Source: Acidimicrobiales bacterium (GTDB lineage Bacteria > Actinomycetota > Acidimicrobiia > Acidimicrobiales > Aldehydirespiratoraceae). Taken from it: 64,000 bases of DNA. Location of the stretch: NCBI GenBank assembly GCA_029263215.1, contig JAJCXY010000002.1, positions 1 to 64,000 on the forward strand, in the 5' to 3' direction. Position 1 is the first letter of the stretch. Each line of letters opens with the position of its first letter. Of this stretch, positions 26,247-34,286 are shown one piece after another. The position numbers were made by a program, and so were the translations under genes. Under the pieces are notes generated by a model. The model saw only the letters and a list, made by a program, of their open reading frames with translations, made no database searches and was not told the origin of the DNA.

Positions 26247-26699
26247 TCAGACACCCCACTTGGAGACCATCGCCACAACGGTGAGGGCTATGAGGAGGGT
26301 GTCGAAGAGACCGGCTGCGGAGATCTTCTTCTCGATCTCGGCGGCTCCGGAGATGTCGCCGGCGTCGTAGGCCGCGGCGGCGGCACGGCTCTGCTTGCCG
26401 AAGAATCCCATACCCAATGCCGAGCCGACGATGACCGTGAGGAAGCCGAGAGAGACGAAGGGATCAGACATCTCGTAGGGCGTGTTGTCGATGGTCAACA
26501 GAAGAAGGCCGGTAACGAGGCTGATAATCGCAGCCGGCATGTAGATCTTCTTGAGGAAACCTTCGAGCGTGCGATGCCACTCGGCAGCGATCACCGGCGC
26601 CTTCTTGTTGATTCCCGGATTGACGGCGACCTGCACCATGTTCGTGCCGAACCAGGCTCCGGCCGCGAGGATGTGGATGATCAGGTAGGTGTCATGCAT
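26247..26699 (-). CDS. DUF2269 family membrane protein
   Basis: A 150-residue protein with four transmembrane segments, beginning YLIIHILAAGAWFGTNMV. A second segment at ISLVTGLLLLT, a third at LGFLTVIVGSALGMGFFG and a C-terminal one (LLIALTVVAMV) match the DUF2269/CopD-like layout with a histidine in the first helix. The function is unknown. ATG 26699 is chosen because upstream in-frame sequence runs antisense through the thiolase gene. It is directly upstream of the molybdopterin oxidoreductase (4 bp gap), so it might serve that enzyme. Confidence 0.75.
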   Translation of the reverse strand: MHDTYLIIHILAAGAWFGTNMVQVAVNPGINKKAPVIAAEWHRTLEGFLKKIYMPAAIISLVTGLLLLTIDNTPYEMSDPFVSLGFLTVIVGSALGMGFFGKQSRAAAAAYDAGDISGAAEIEKKISAAGLFDTLLIALTVVAMVSKWGV

Positions 26700-26735
26700 G
26701 GGCCGAAACGTAGCCGCCGACATACAGTGCTCGCC

Positions 26736-27917
26736 ATGAGCGAACGAGAAGTTGTCATCATCGACGCAGTCAGAAGTCCGGTCGGCCGCCGCAACGGAGA
26801 GTTGGCCACCGGCCACGCGATCAACCTGCTCGGCGATGTCCAGAAGGCGCTGTTCGATCGCACCGGCATGGACCCGATCGAGGTCGGCCAGGTGGTTGGA
26901 GGATGCGTCGACCAGGTCGGCATGCAGACGATGAACGTGGCTCGCAACGCCTGGCTGGCCGCGGGGCTCCCGTTGGAAGTGGCCGCCACCACCGTCGATG
27001 CCCAATGTGGCTCCTCTCAACAGGCCACCAACCTCGCCTACTCGCTGGTGAAGTCGGGAGTGGTCGACTCCGCGGTTGCGTGCGGCGTCGAGCTGATGAG
27101 TCGGGTGCCCATGGGTTCCACCACCAGCAACCGCGACTACGGCCGCCCCGTCAACAAGCGCTATTGGGAACACTTCGAATTCACCTCCCAGTTCGAGGGA
27201 GCCGAGCGGATCGCTGAGCAATGGGGCATCAGCCGCGAGCAGACCGACGCCTTCGGCCTGAGAAGCCAGGAGCTCGCGGCCAAGGCCTGGGATGAAGATG
27301 TGTTCGCCACCCAGATCGTGCCGATCGAAGTTCCTGTACTCGACGACGACGGCAAGGAAACCGGCGAGACCCTCACCGTCACACGCGACGGCGGTATGCG
27401 CGAGACCACCCTCGAAGGTCTGTCCCAGCTCAAGGCGGTGGGCCGCGAAGATGGTGTTCACACCGCGGGCACGTCGAGCCAGATCTCCGATGGTGCCGGC
27501 GCGGTGCTGATGATGACGCGCGAGAAGGCCGACCAACTCGGTCTCACTCCGATGGCTCGCATCGTCGATGTCTGCCTCGTCGGCTCCGACCCGGTTCTGA
27601 TGCTTACCGGCCCCATCGGCGCCACCCAGAAACTTCTCGCCGACAACGATCTCGAGATGAGCGACATCGATGTCGTGGAGATCAACGAGGCCTTCGCATC
27701 GGTTGTACTGGCCTGGGAAAGCGAACTCGGCGCCGACATGGGCACCGTCAATCCCAACGGCGGGGCGATCGCGCTCGGCCACCCTCTCGGTGGCACCGGC
27801 GCCGTTCTCACCACGAAGGCCGTGCACGAGTTGCACCGCTCCGACAAGGAGTACGCCATCGTCACCATGTGCTGTGGCGGCGGGCTCGGTACGGGAACCC
27901 TTCTCCAGAAGCTCTGA
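26736..27917 (+). CDS. Acetyl-CoA acetyltransferase (thiolase)
   Basis: A 393-residue thiolase. All catalytic blocks are present: the nucleophile cysteine in DAQCGSSQQ near residue 92, NEAFA, the GHPLGGTGA histidine loop, and the C-terminal acid/base cysteine in MCCGGGLGTG. It cleaves or condenses acyl-CoAs, consistent with a beta-oxidation or FadA-like role. Start ATG 26736 precedes EREVVIIDAVRSPVG. It diverges from the DUF2269 gene. Confidence 0.92.
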   Translation: MSEREVVIIDAVRSPVGRRNGELATGHAINLLGDVQKALFDRTGMDPIEVGQVVGGCVDQVGMQTMNVARNAWLAAGLPLEVAATTVDAQCGSSQQATNLAYSLVKSGVVDSAVACGVELMSRVPMGSTTSNRDYGRPVNKRYWEHFEFTSQFEGAERIAEQWGISREQTDAFGLRSQELAAKAWDEDVFATQIVPIEVPVLDDDGKETGETLTVTRDGGMRETTLEGLSQLKAVGREDGVHTAGTSSQISDGAGAVLMMTREKADQLGLTPMARIVDVCLVGSDPVLMLTGPIGATQKLLADNDLEMSDIDVVEINEAFASVVLAWESELGADMGTVNPNGGAIALGHPLGGTGAVLTTKAVHELHRSDKEYAIVTMCCGGGLGTGTLLQKL

Positions 27918-27926
27918 CCAGTTGAG

Positions 27927-29174
27927 TTAGCGGATGGTCACCGAGCCCGCTGGTGCCAGCTCGATCCAGGTCTGGCCGGGCACGAGGGCGACGGGAACAC
28001 CGTCGGCGGTGGTCCAGGTGGCCACCGCGCTGATCGACGGCTTGGTCCAGGTGACCTCCACGACATGGCCGTCGGTGAGCACCCAGCCACGGCCCGAGCC
28101 GAGGAACTGTTCTTCATACACCGCAGAACCGGCGGTATCGGTGCTGCCGGTGCGCACATGGCCAACCTCGGCGATGACGACATTGGCGGCGAGCACCGAG
28201 ACGCCGTCGGCGTCGACATGCTCGGAACCACTCTGGGTGCGACGCCAGCCTTCAGCGGTGCTGTCCCAGAACCAGTCTGATGTAACCGAGGGGTAGTTGA
28301 TCGACGCCCCGGCCGCGGCAACGGCGGTTTCGGGCAATCCGATCGTTTCGTCGCGGTACTCGAAGTGGGGCGGGGGTGCGCCGCCGTCGCCGTTCTCCTC
28401 GGCAATCCCCCAAAGAACCGACGGGTCGGTCATGAGGTCGTAGGTGCCGGGGCGATCGGGGGCCCGGGTGTACTCGGTACGGGTGCCGGCGCCCAGATCA
28501 ACGATATTTTGGCGGCGGAGCAGGGATGCGTGCACACGATTGGCTCCGGACCAGACGAAGACCGGTTGGTTGAGAGATCCCAGCAGGGCGATGTCGGTGG
28601 TGCGTCCCGAGCGGATCGGGCCGAGCTCTGTGGGGGTGTTGGAATGGAAGATCATCACAAGGCGGGTGAAGCCGCCCTCGATCTGTTCGACGTAGACGAG
28701 GTCGGCCTGTGAGATCGCCTCCTGGGGACGGCCCTTCTCGGTGTTGTCGATCTTCACCGTGATGGCCGGCCGATCGGCGAGCGACGGATCGGTGAGAGCC
28801 AACCCTGTGAGGGGTGCGATTCCAGGGGCACTTGCTGCGGGAGCCAAGGCGACTGGCGCCACGATGTTGCGGTCGGGGTCGACCTGCCCGAGCACCCCGG
28901 TGTAGGGAGGATCATCGGAGAAGACAGTGATGCTCCCGATTCCTTCGAGGGGTTGAACATCGACCACAGGGGCAGGGCCGCGAGTGGAGGGCGGACTCAG
29001 TACGACTTCCACCGGGTTGGTGGTGGAAGAAGCCGCAGCATCTTCGATACCCGCCTCTGCGTCGTCGGCCACGGCATCATCGGCCGACTCGTCGGCGCTG
29101 GCATCGTCGCCCCCGCCACAAGCTGTCGCGACGAAGGCGAGGGTGAGTAGGAGACTGAGAAGGCGCAGGCGCAT
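27927..29174 (-). CDS. DUF3048 domain lipoprotein (YerB-like)
   Basis: A 415-residue lipoprotein: signal peptide LRLLSLLLTLAFVATAC with the lipobox cysteine near residue 19, then an acidic Ala/Asp/Ser linker. The body is a DUF3048 pair: PAITVKIDNTEKGRPQEAIS, DLVYVEQIEGGFTRLVMIF and PIRSGRTTDI are conserved in YerB relatives. A C-terminal beta-rich domain ends with VALVPGQTWIELAP. The protein should be anchored outside the membrane; its function is unknown. ATG 29174 is chosen for the signal peptide. It converges with the thiolase gene. Confidence 0.82.
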   Translation of the reverse strand: MRLRLLSLLLTLAFVATACGGGDDASADESADDAVADDAEAGIEDAAASSTTNPVEVVLSPPSTRGPAPVVDVQPLEGIGSITVFSDDPPYTGVLGQVDPDRNIVAPVALAPAASAPGIAPLTGLALTDPSLADRPAITVKIDNTEKGRPQEAISQADLVYVEQIEGGFTRLVMIFHSNTPTELGPIRSGRTTDIALLGSLNQPVFVWSGANRVHASLLRRQNIVDLGAGTRTEYTRAPDRPGTYDLMTDPSVLWGIAEENGDGGAPPPHFEYRDETIGLPETAVAAAGASINYPSVTSDWFWDSTAEGWRRTQSGSEHVDADGVSVLAANVVIAEVGHVRTGSTDTAGSAVYEEQFLGSGRGWVLTDGHVVEVTWTKPSISAVATWTTADGVPVALVPGQTWIELAPAGSVTIR

Positions 29175-29244
29175 GGGGCGCAATATTACGGGGAGATTAC
29201 GGTTTTCTGACCACACCCGGCCATATGTCCGGATAAAGGTTCGC

Positions 29245-29997
29245 TCACCAGGCGCGCTCGCTCATCACCTCCACTAGTTGATCGGCGAGCTCGGGGCGAG
29301 AGATGATGAGTCCGGGCGACCATGGGTCGGGCTTGTTGAACTCGAGTTCGCCGCCATCGAGGTGGCAGCAGCGAAGTCCTGCAGCGCGGGCGACGGCCAC
29401 CGGGGCACAAGAATCCCATTCGTAAAGCCCTCCTCCGTGCACATAGGCATCGAACTCGCCGCGAACCACCGCCATCGCCTTCACTCCCGCGGACCCGACT
29501 GCGTACACCTCGGCGCCGAGGGCCTCCTGGAGCAGGCGGCCGTCGTAGTGGCTGCGAGAACGACCCACCACGATCTTGGGCACGCCGGTCGACCGCTGCG
29601 TGATCGGCTCGGGCCGGGGATGGGTGGCCCAGGTGGTCTCCCAGCCGGGAACCGCAACAGCACCCGCTATGGGACTCCCGCCTTCCACCAATGCCACATG
29701 CACCGACCAGTGAGGCGAATATCCGAAATCGCTGGATCCGTCGAGGGGATCGACGATCCACACCCGATCCGATTCGAGACGTGAGGGGTGGTCGTGGCCT
29801 TCCTCGGAGAGCACCGAGTCGTGGGGCCGGCAGCGATGCAATTCGGCGACGATGTGATCGTGGGCGGCGCGATCACCCTCGTACTCAAGGCCTCCCCAAC
29901 CGCGAGCCTGCGATGGATCCTTGATCAGGGCGACCAGGAGGTCGCCGGTGTCCGACGCGATACGAGCGGCCAGCGCATGATCGTCGAGCGACTCCAC
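29245..29997 (-). CDS. Inositol monophosphatase-family phosphatase (CysQ/3'(2'),5'-bisphosphate nucleotidase-like)
   Basis: A 250-residue Mg-dependent, Li-sensitive type phosphatase. Metal ligands lie in LSEEGHD, WIVDPLDGSSDFGYS and YEWDSCAPVAVARAAG, the three FBPase/IMPase motifs. The small size and EWDSCAP form suggest the CysQ branch, acting on PAP or inositol phosphates. GTG 29997 is chosen because it lies 10 bp after the SDR stop. It is the last gene of the regulator-methyltransferase-SDR operon. Confidence 0.78.
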   Translation of the reverse strand: MESLDDHALAARIASDTGDLLVALIKDPSQARGWGGLEYEGDRAAHDHIVAELHRCRPHDSVLSEEGHDHPSRLESDRVWIVDPLDGSSDFGYSPHWSVHVALVEGGSPIAGAVAVPGWETTWATHPRPEPITQRSTGVPKIVVGRSRSHYDGRLLQEALGAEVYAVGSAGVKAMAVVRGEFDAYVHGGGLYEWDSCAPVAVARAAGLRCCHLDGGELEFNKPDPWSPGLIISRPELADQLVEVMSERAW

Positions 29998-30007
29998 GAG
30001 CAGGTGA

Positions 30008-30847
30008 TCAGGCTTCCCAGGGCGCCGGCGATGTGCCGCTCGCGATCTGCTCGGCTCGCGCCCGCGGATGGTCCTCAGAACCAGGATGGGTGAGGATCCA
30101 GAACCGGCCATCGACGATGGCCTCGTGCACCTTGTCGGCCACCGCTGACGGCTCAATTCCCCCGGCCACAAGATCCTTGACCACCTCGCTGCGGATCTCC
30201 TGTTCGGCCGATGGTGCCTCCATCGACACGAGGTGTTCCGGCAGGTTGCGATCGGAGTCGTTGATCTGGGTCTTCACGAAGAAGGGGCAGAGAACCGAGA
30301 CCCCCACATTGGTGCCTGCCGTTTCCTGGACGAGGAGTTCACTCAGGGCCACCGCCGCGTATTTGCTGACGGTGTAGGCCCCGAGGGGAGCAGGAAGTAG
30401 GCCCGCCATCGAGGCCGTGTTGACCACATGGGCGGGTTCGCCGTGGGCCAGCATGGCAGGAACGAAGCTCCGAATCCCGTGAAGGACCCCCATCAGATTG
30501 ACGCCCATGGTCCAGTTGAATTTCTCGTAGTACTGATCATCGTCGGCCAGAAGCGGGCCACCTATACCCACACCGGCATTGTTGAGCAGCACGTGCACCG
30601 GACCGAACCGCTCGTGGGCCGCCGCGGCGAGAGCTTGCACCGATCCGGGGTCGGCAACATCAGTGGCCACGCCGATGACCGAGGCGCCGGACAGTCGCAT
30701 CTCGGCGACCACGGTTACGAGGACAGGCTCCTCGATGTCGGCCAGGACCAGATTCATACCTGCCTCGGCGAGACGCTGAGCTGTGGCCAGGCCGATACCC
30801 GAGGCGCCGCCGGTGATAACCGCGGTGCGGCCTTGGAAGTCGTCCAT
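30008..30847 (-). CDS. Short-chain dehydrogenase/reductase (SDR)
   Basis: A 279-residue SDR with the classical cofactor motif TGGASGIGLA, the NNAGVG motif, serine in VNTASM and catalytic YTVSKYA. It is longer than the minimal SDR, with a C-terminal segment (DKVHEAIVDGRFWILTHPG) seen in many actinobacterial oxidoreductases acting on hydrophobic alcohols. Its ATG overlaps the methyltransferase stop as TGATG, implying coupling. The substrate is unknown. Confidence 0.87.
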   Translation of the reverse strand: MDDFQGRTAVITGGASGIGLATAQRLAEAGMNLVLADIEEPVLVTVVAEMRLSGASVIGVATDVADPGSVQALAAAAHERFGPVHVLLNNAGVGIGGPLLADDDQYYEKFNWTMGVNLMGVLHGIRSFVPAMLAHGEPAHVVNTASMAGLLPAPLGAYTVSKYAAVALSELLVQETAGTNVGVSVLCPFFVKTQINDSDRNLPEHLVSMEAPSAEQEIRSEVVKDLVAGGIEPSAVADKVHEAIVDGRFWILTHPGSEDHPRARAEQIASGTSPAPWEA

Positions 30848-31455
30848 CAGCCGAGTGTGCCATGTCGCTGGTGAAGCGACACCGCATAGTCGCCATCGAT
30901 ATAGCAATCGCGCCCCCATGTCGACCACCGATCCACCGGCGCGAGCCCGGCCGCGGCCGCGTGGGTGTCGTAGTCGGCGAGGGAGAGATGTTCGGGTCCG
31001 AGCTGGAAGCCGGCCACGAGCAGTCCATCGGGGCGGAGAAGGCTCGCGAGGTTGCTGAGCACCTGCGGTTCGGTGCGGGGGGCGAGAAAGATCATCACGT
31101 TGCCGGGGAGGGCGATGAGATCGAATTCCTGTTGGAGGGTGATCGCGGAAAGGTCTCCGATATGCCACTCGATGTGGGGCGCCTTGTCGCGCGCGGTGGC
31201 GAGCATTGAAGGATCGAGGTCGACGCCGACCACGTCGAAACCCCGCTTGGCCAGCTCGATCCCCACTCGGCCGGTGCCACATCCCGCGTCGAGCACCGCA
31301 AGTGGCGAGTCGGACGACTCGCGCCGGTCGGCCAGCACCGACTCGATCAGGTCGGCCTCGCCGTGAATGGCCTGGCCCGCGGCTTCGAGCTTCTCCCATC
31401 GCGAGTCGTAGACATCGCCTCGCTGCGCATCGCGGCGCTCGTTCCAGCGGCTCAC
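30847..31455 (-). CDS. Class I SAM-dependent methyltransferase
   Basis: A 202-residue methyltransferase. The SAM-binding glycine loop is VLDAGCGTGRVGIELA, followed by GVDLDPSML and the DLIALPGNVMIFL strand. The start GTG 31455 overlaps the crp stop by four bases, and its stop overlaps the SDR start, so it is translationally coupled on both sides. The acceptor molecule is unknown. Confidence 0.82.
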   Translation of the reverse strand: MSRWNERRDAQRGDVYDSRWEKLEAAGQAIHGEADLIESVLADRRESSDSPLAVLDAGCGTGRVGIELAKRGFDVVGVDLDPSMLATARDKAPHIEWHIGDLSAITLQQEFDLIALPGNVMIFLAPRTEPQVLSNLASLLRPDGLLVAGFQLGPEHLSLADYDTHAAAAGLAPVDRWSTWGRDCYIDGDYAVSLHQRHGTLG

Positions 31456-32087
31456 GAACCCACCCGACGCAAGGCTTCGACGTCGGCGACGGTGATGCGC
31501 CCACGCCCTGTGGTGACCAAGCCGGAGTCTCGCAGCTGGCCCAGGCACCGAGCGGTCGACTCGCGGGTGGCACCAACCCAGCCGGCGAGTTCGTCCTGGG
31601 TGATCGTGAGGTCGATGTCGATGCCGTCGGCGTTGTATTCACCGAATCGGTCGGCCAAGTCGACGAGGCACTGGGCGACCCGTGTGGTGGTGTCGGCGCT
31701 GTTGCGAATGGTGGCGCGGCGCACGGCTTGGCGGAGCTGGCCACTGAGGGTTCGCAGCAGGGCCACCGCCAGGGCCGGCTCACGCTCCAGGAGTTCGAGG
31801 AATCCGGCGGTGCCCACCTGGGCGATCACCACGGGTTCGATGGATGAGGCGGTGGCCGAGCGGGGCGCCCCATCGAGGGCGCCGAACTCACCGAAGATCT
31901 CACCTGGCCCCTTCATGGCGATTACGAGCCTGCCCCCTGTGGGAGTTGCCACCTGGATCCGGACCCGGCCCGAGATGATCGCGTAGACCGACGTCGGCCT
32001 GTCTCCTTCGTTGAAGATGACGGCTCCGGCGGGGCGGCTCAGCGGCGTGCCCATCTCAACGATTCGGAGATGAGCACCTTCGGACAT
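31452..32087 (-). CDS. Crp/Fnr family transcriptional regulator
   Basis: A 211-residue regulator with an N-terminal cyclic-nucleotide-binding barrel (GAVIFNEGDRPTSVYAIISG, then GPGEIFGEFGALDG with PRSATA, the phosphate-binding cassette form) and a C-terminal winged helix (TITQDELAGWVGATRESTAR). The cassette retains the Arg of cAMP-type sensors, but no Fe-S cysteines are present. It is second in the operon led by the SufR-like gene, 19 bp downstream of that gene. Confidence 0.88.
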   Translation of the reverse strand: MSEGAHLRIVEMGTPLSRPAGAVIFNEGDRPTSVYAIISGRVRIQVATPTGGRLVIAMKGPGEIFGEFGALDGAPRSATASSIEPVVIAQVGTAGFLELLEREPALAVALLRTLSGQLRQAVRRATIRNSADTTTRVAQCLVDLADRFGEYNADGIDIDLTITQDELAGWVGATRESTARCLGQLRDSGLVTTGRGRITVADVEALRRVGS

Positions 32088-32106
32088 GTCCGCGAAGCTA
32101 GCCAGT

Positions 32107-32763
32107 TCAGCCCGCTTCGGACACCGAGGCGACCCGGATCCGGTAGGTGCACCGCTCATCGCCCGACAGGAGGTGTTGGGTTCGTTCGATGCTGGCACCG
32201 GGGCCGATCACATCGCGGAAGAACTCGAGTTCGTTGGCGCAGAGGCCCCGACAGGCAGTAGCCGCGGCGCATACCGGACAGTGGTGCTCGACGAAGACAA
32301 GATCGCCGTCGTCTTCGCTGACCTCGGCCATGTAGCCCTGCTCGCTGCGGGTGCGAGCGAGGAGTTCGACTCGGGTGGCGACATCGGCGTCGGGGGGCAT
32401 GGCGGCCTTTATGGTGGCGAGCTGGCCGCGATCGCGTTCGACGAGAACCTGGTGCACGGCTGGGTCTCCGAGAGCGGACCTCATCGCGTCGAGTAGCTCC
32501 ACGGTGAGGTCGCTGTGGCGATCGGGGAACAGCCCAATGGCGAGGGGGGCGAGAGCCCAACCGAGTGGGGGTCGACCTCTGGTGCCGGTTGCCACGGTTT
32601 CGGCCACGACCAGCCCCCGCTCCTCGAGTTCGGCGAGAGGAGGGCGTACGGCCTGGGTGGTGACCCCGAGAGCCCCGGCCAGGGCCGCCGTGGTGCACGG
32701 CCCCGAGCGTTTGAGATGATCGACGATTCGGCGCTGGGCCGGACCTAGTGGCGACTCTGCCAT
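32107..32763 (-). CDS. SufR-like winged-helix regulator with C-terminal cysteine cluster
   Basis: A 218-residue DeoR/ArsR-like regulator. The winged helix occupies residues 8-60 (CTTAALAGALGVTTQAVRPP). The C-terminal half has CPVCAAATACRGLC and a later ERC in SGDERCTYRI, the layout of SufR-type proteins that bind an Fe-S cluster. No suf genes are in this window, so it may control the neighbouring operon or the divergent VOC gene. ATG 32763 is chosen; an upstream ATG at 32787 is possible. Fe-S binding is inferred. Confidence 0.75.
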   Translation of the reverse strand: MAESPLGPAQRRIVDHLKRSGPCTTAALAGALGVTTQAVRPPLAELEERGLVVAETVATGTRGRPPLGWALAPLAIGLFPDRHSDLTVELLDAMRSALGDPAVHQVLVERDRGQLATIKAAMPPDADVATRVELLARTRSEQGYMAEVSEDDGDLVFVEHHCPVCAAATACRGLCANELEFFRDVIGPGASIERTQHLLSGDERCTYRIRVASVSEAG

Positions 32764-32821
32764 GCGGGGCACGATAACAGATTTCACAAGATTCCCCTTG
32801 CGTTATGTGATGTTCCATACC

Positions 32822-32841
32822 TATTCTGATCTCACGGAATA
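32822..32841. promoter_or_regulatory. Inverted repeat in the SufR-like / VOC intergenic region
   Basis: TATTC (32822-32826) and GAATA (32837-32841) form an inverted pair with a 10-bp spacer, in an unusually A+T-rich divergent region of 110 bp. The geometry suits a winged-helix dimer, and the SufR-like protein is the natural candidate. Support is positional only. Confidence 0.35.
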
Positions 32842-32873
32842 AACCAATGATCCACTGTTGAAAAGAGTCAAGG

Positions 32874-33293
32874 ATGAATCCCCCACCAGAGTCCTCCTCC
32901 CCGGCCACCCGGATCGAGCACGTCAACGTCACCGTCAGCGACTCCCGCAGTACCGCCGAGCTACTCACGCGGCTGTTCGGTTGGCACATCCGCTGGCAGG
33001 GCGCGTCACTCGATGGCGGGCACACCGTCCATGTCGGAGCCGACGATTCCTACGTCGCCCTCTACACGCCGTCCGCCCAGCCCGAGGCGGCAGCCAACTC
33101 CGATCGCCTCAACGGACTCCAACACATCGGTCTGGTCGTCGACGATCTCGAAGCCATCGAGCAGCGGGTCGTGGCAGAAGGACTCGGTACCCACAGTCAC
33201 CAGACCTACGACCCTGGGAGCCGCTTCTATTTCGACGACCCCGACGGCGTGGAGTACGAGGTGGTCAGCTACACCTGGGAGGGCAGCTACTGA
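32874..33293 (+). CDS. VOC family protein (glyoxalase/bleomycin-resistance fold)
   Basis: A 139-residue protein forming one paired beta-alpha-beta module. RIEHVNVTVSDSRSTAELL, the middle GLQHIGLVVDDLEAI and the end FYFDDPDGVEYEVVSYTW are typical. The histidines and glutamate in these segments (H of IEHVNV, H of QHIGL, E of VEYE) could bind a divalent metal. The substrate is unknown. It is divergent from the SufR-like regulator and its end overlaps the next minus-strand gene by 7 bp. Confidence 0.82.
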   Translation: MNPPPESSSPATRIEHVNVTVSDSRSTAELLTRLFGWHIRWQGASLDGGHTVHVGADDSYVALYTPSAQPEAAANSDRLNGLQHIGLVVDDLEAIEQRVVAEGLGTHSHQTYDPGSRFYFDDPDGVEYEVVSYTWEGSY

Positions 33294-34210
33294 CCCTTCA
33301 CGATCTCGGCGATCTGCCAGACCTCTTCCACGCTGCGGGGCGCCACGTTGATCATTGTCACCGCGCTTTCATCCCAGGCCTGGAGGCGATCCTTGATCCG
33401 ATCGACCGAGCCCACGAGCGATATCTCGTCGGCGAACTCGGTGGGCACCGAGGCAATGGCCTCGTCGCGTCTCCCCTCGGAAAGCAGTTCCTGAATCAGG
33501 TTCGCCTCCCGCTCCAACCCCATCTGCCCCATGAGTTGGGCGTGATGGCTCTCGCCCTCGGCACCCAGGGCTCCCAAGCCGAGGGCCAGTGATCGCCTGG
33601 CGGCGCCCAATGCTTCCTCCACATCTGCGTGCAGCTTGAACAAGGCGTTCACGCAGATTTCGAACCCCACCGGCCGGTTCCTGATCTGGTCGTGGTACAC
33701 CTCGGCCCGCCACGGCGAGTAGTAGGCCGGGAACCAGCCTTCGGCGACATCACACGCCTGCCTCACGTTCTCGAGACCCTCTGCTCCGATCCAGATGGGG
33801 ACCTCCCGGCGCGATCGTCCTTCGTGTCGGAACGCTCGCCGCAGCACCTCCACGCATTCCTGCGTCCGAACCAGCGGCCATCGGAAAGACACGCCATGGG
33901 AGTCCCCGAGGCCCTCGGGCGCAGAAACTCCGAGCCCGAGGATCAAGCGACCATCAGAGATGTGATCGAGGGCCACGGCATGGCTGGCCCAGGCGGACGG
34001 CGGGGAGTCCGGGGTCTGCGCCACAGCGGAGCCGAGCCTGATCCGATCTGTCTTACCGGCAAGGAGCACCAGTGGCCCAGGAGCATCGGATCCCCAGGAG
34101 GGCGCGGTCCACACCGCGTCGTAGCCGGCCCTCTCCGCCTCGATGGCGAGGGCGATGAAGTCCTTGGGCACCGGTTGACCCCAGTAGCCCCACTGGATTC
34201 CGAGATCCAT
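33287..34210 (-). CDS. Luciferase-like (LLM class) F420-dependent oxidoreductase, compact form
   Basis: A 307-residue TIM-barrel oxidoreductase. DLGIQWGYWG, GYDAVWTAPSWGSDAPGPL, DRIRLGSAVAQTP, RLILGLGVSAPEG and VPIWIGAEGLENVRQACDVA are family blocks. Compared with typical F420-dependent members near 340 residues, the insertion between LRRAFRHEG and REVPIWIG is about 25 residues shorter, missing the strand that normally reads as xxYxGxxxxL. The reading frame is intact. This may restrict or open the active site. ATG 34210 is chosen for the family start. Confidence 0.8.
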   Translation of the reverse strand: MDLGIQWGYWGQPVPKDFIALAIEAERAGYDAVWTAPSWGSDAPGPLVLLAGKTDRIRLGSAVAQTPDSPPSAWASHAVALDHISDGRLILGLGVSAPEGLGDSHGVSFRWPLVRTQECVEVLRRAFRHEGRSRREVPIWIGAEGLENVRQACDVAEGWFPAYYSPWRAEVYHDQIRNRPVGFEICVNALFKLHADVEEALGAARRSLALGLGALGAEGESHHAQLMGQMGLEREANLIQELLSEGRRDEAIASVPTEFADEISLVGSVDRIKDRLQAWDESAVTMINVAPRSVEEVWQIAEIVKGQ

Positions 34211-34286
34211 GGCCGGACGATAGTGCTCGCGACACGACAGAAGCACGGTGCCGCTGGTACCGTTCGGGGCTGTTCATTGCAATCAC

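Noticed and set aside
26700-27836. N-terminal extension of the DUF2269 frame running antisense through the thiolase
   Set aside because: The extension is low-complexity and mirrors the thiolase; the family start is at 26699.
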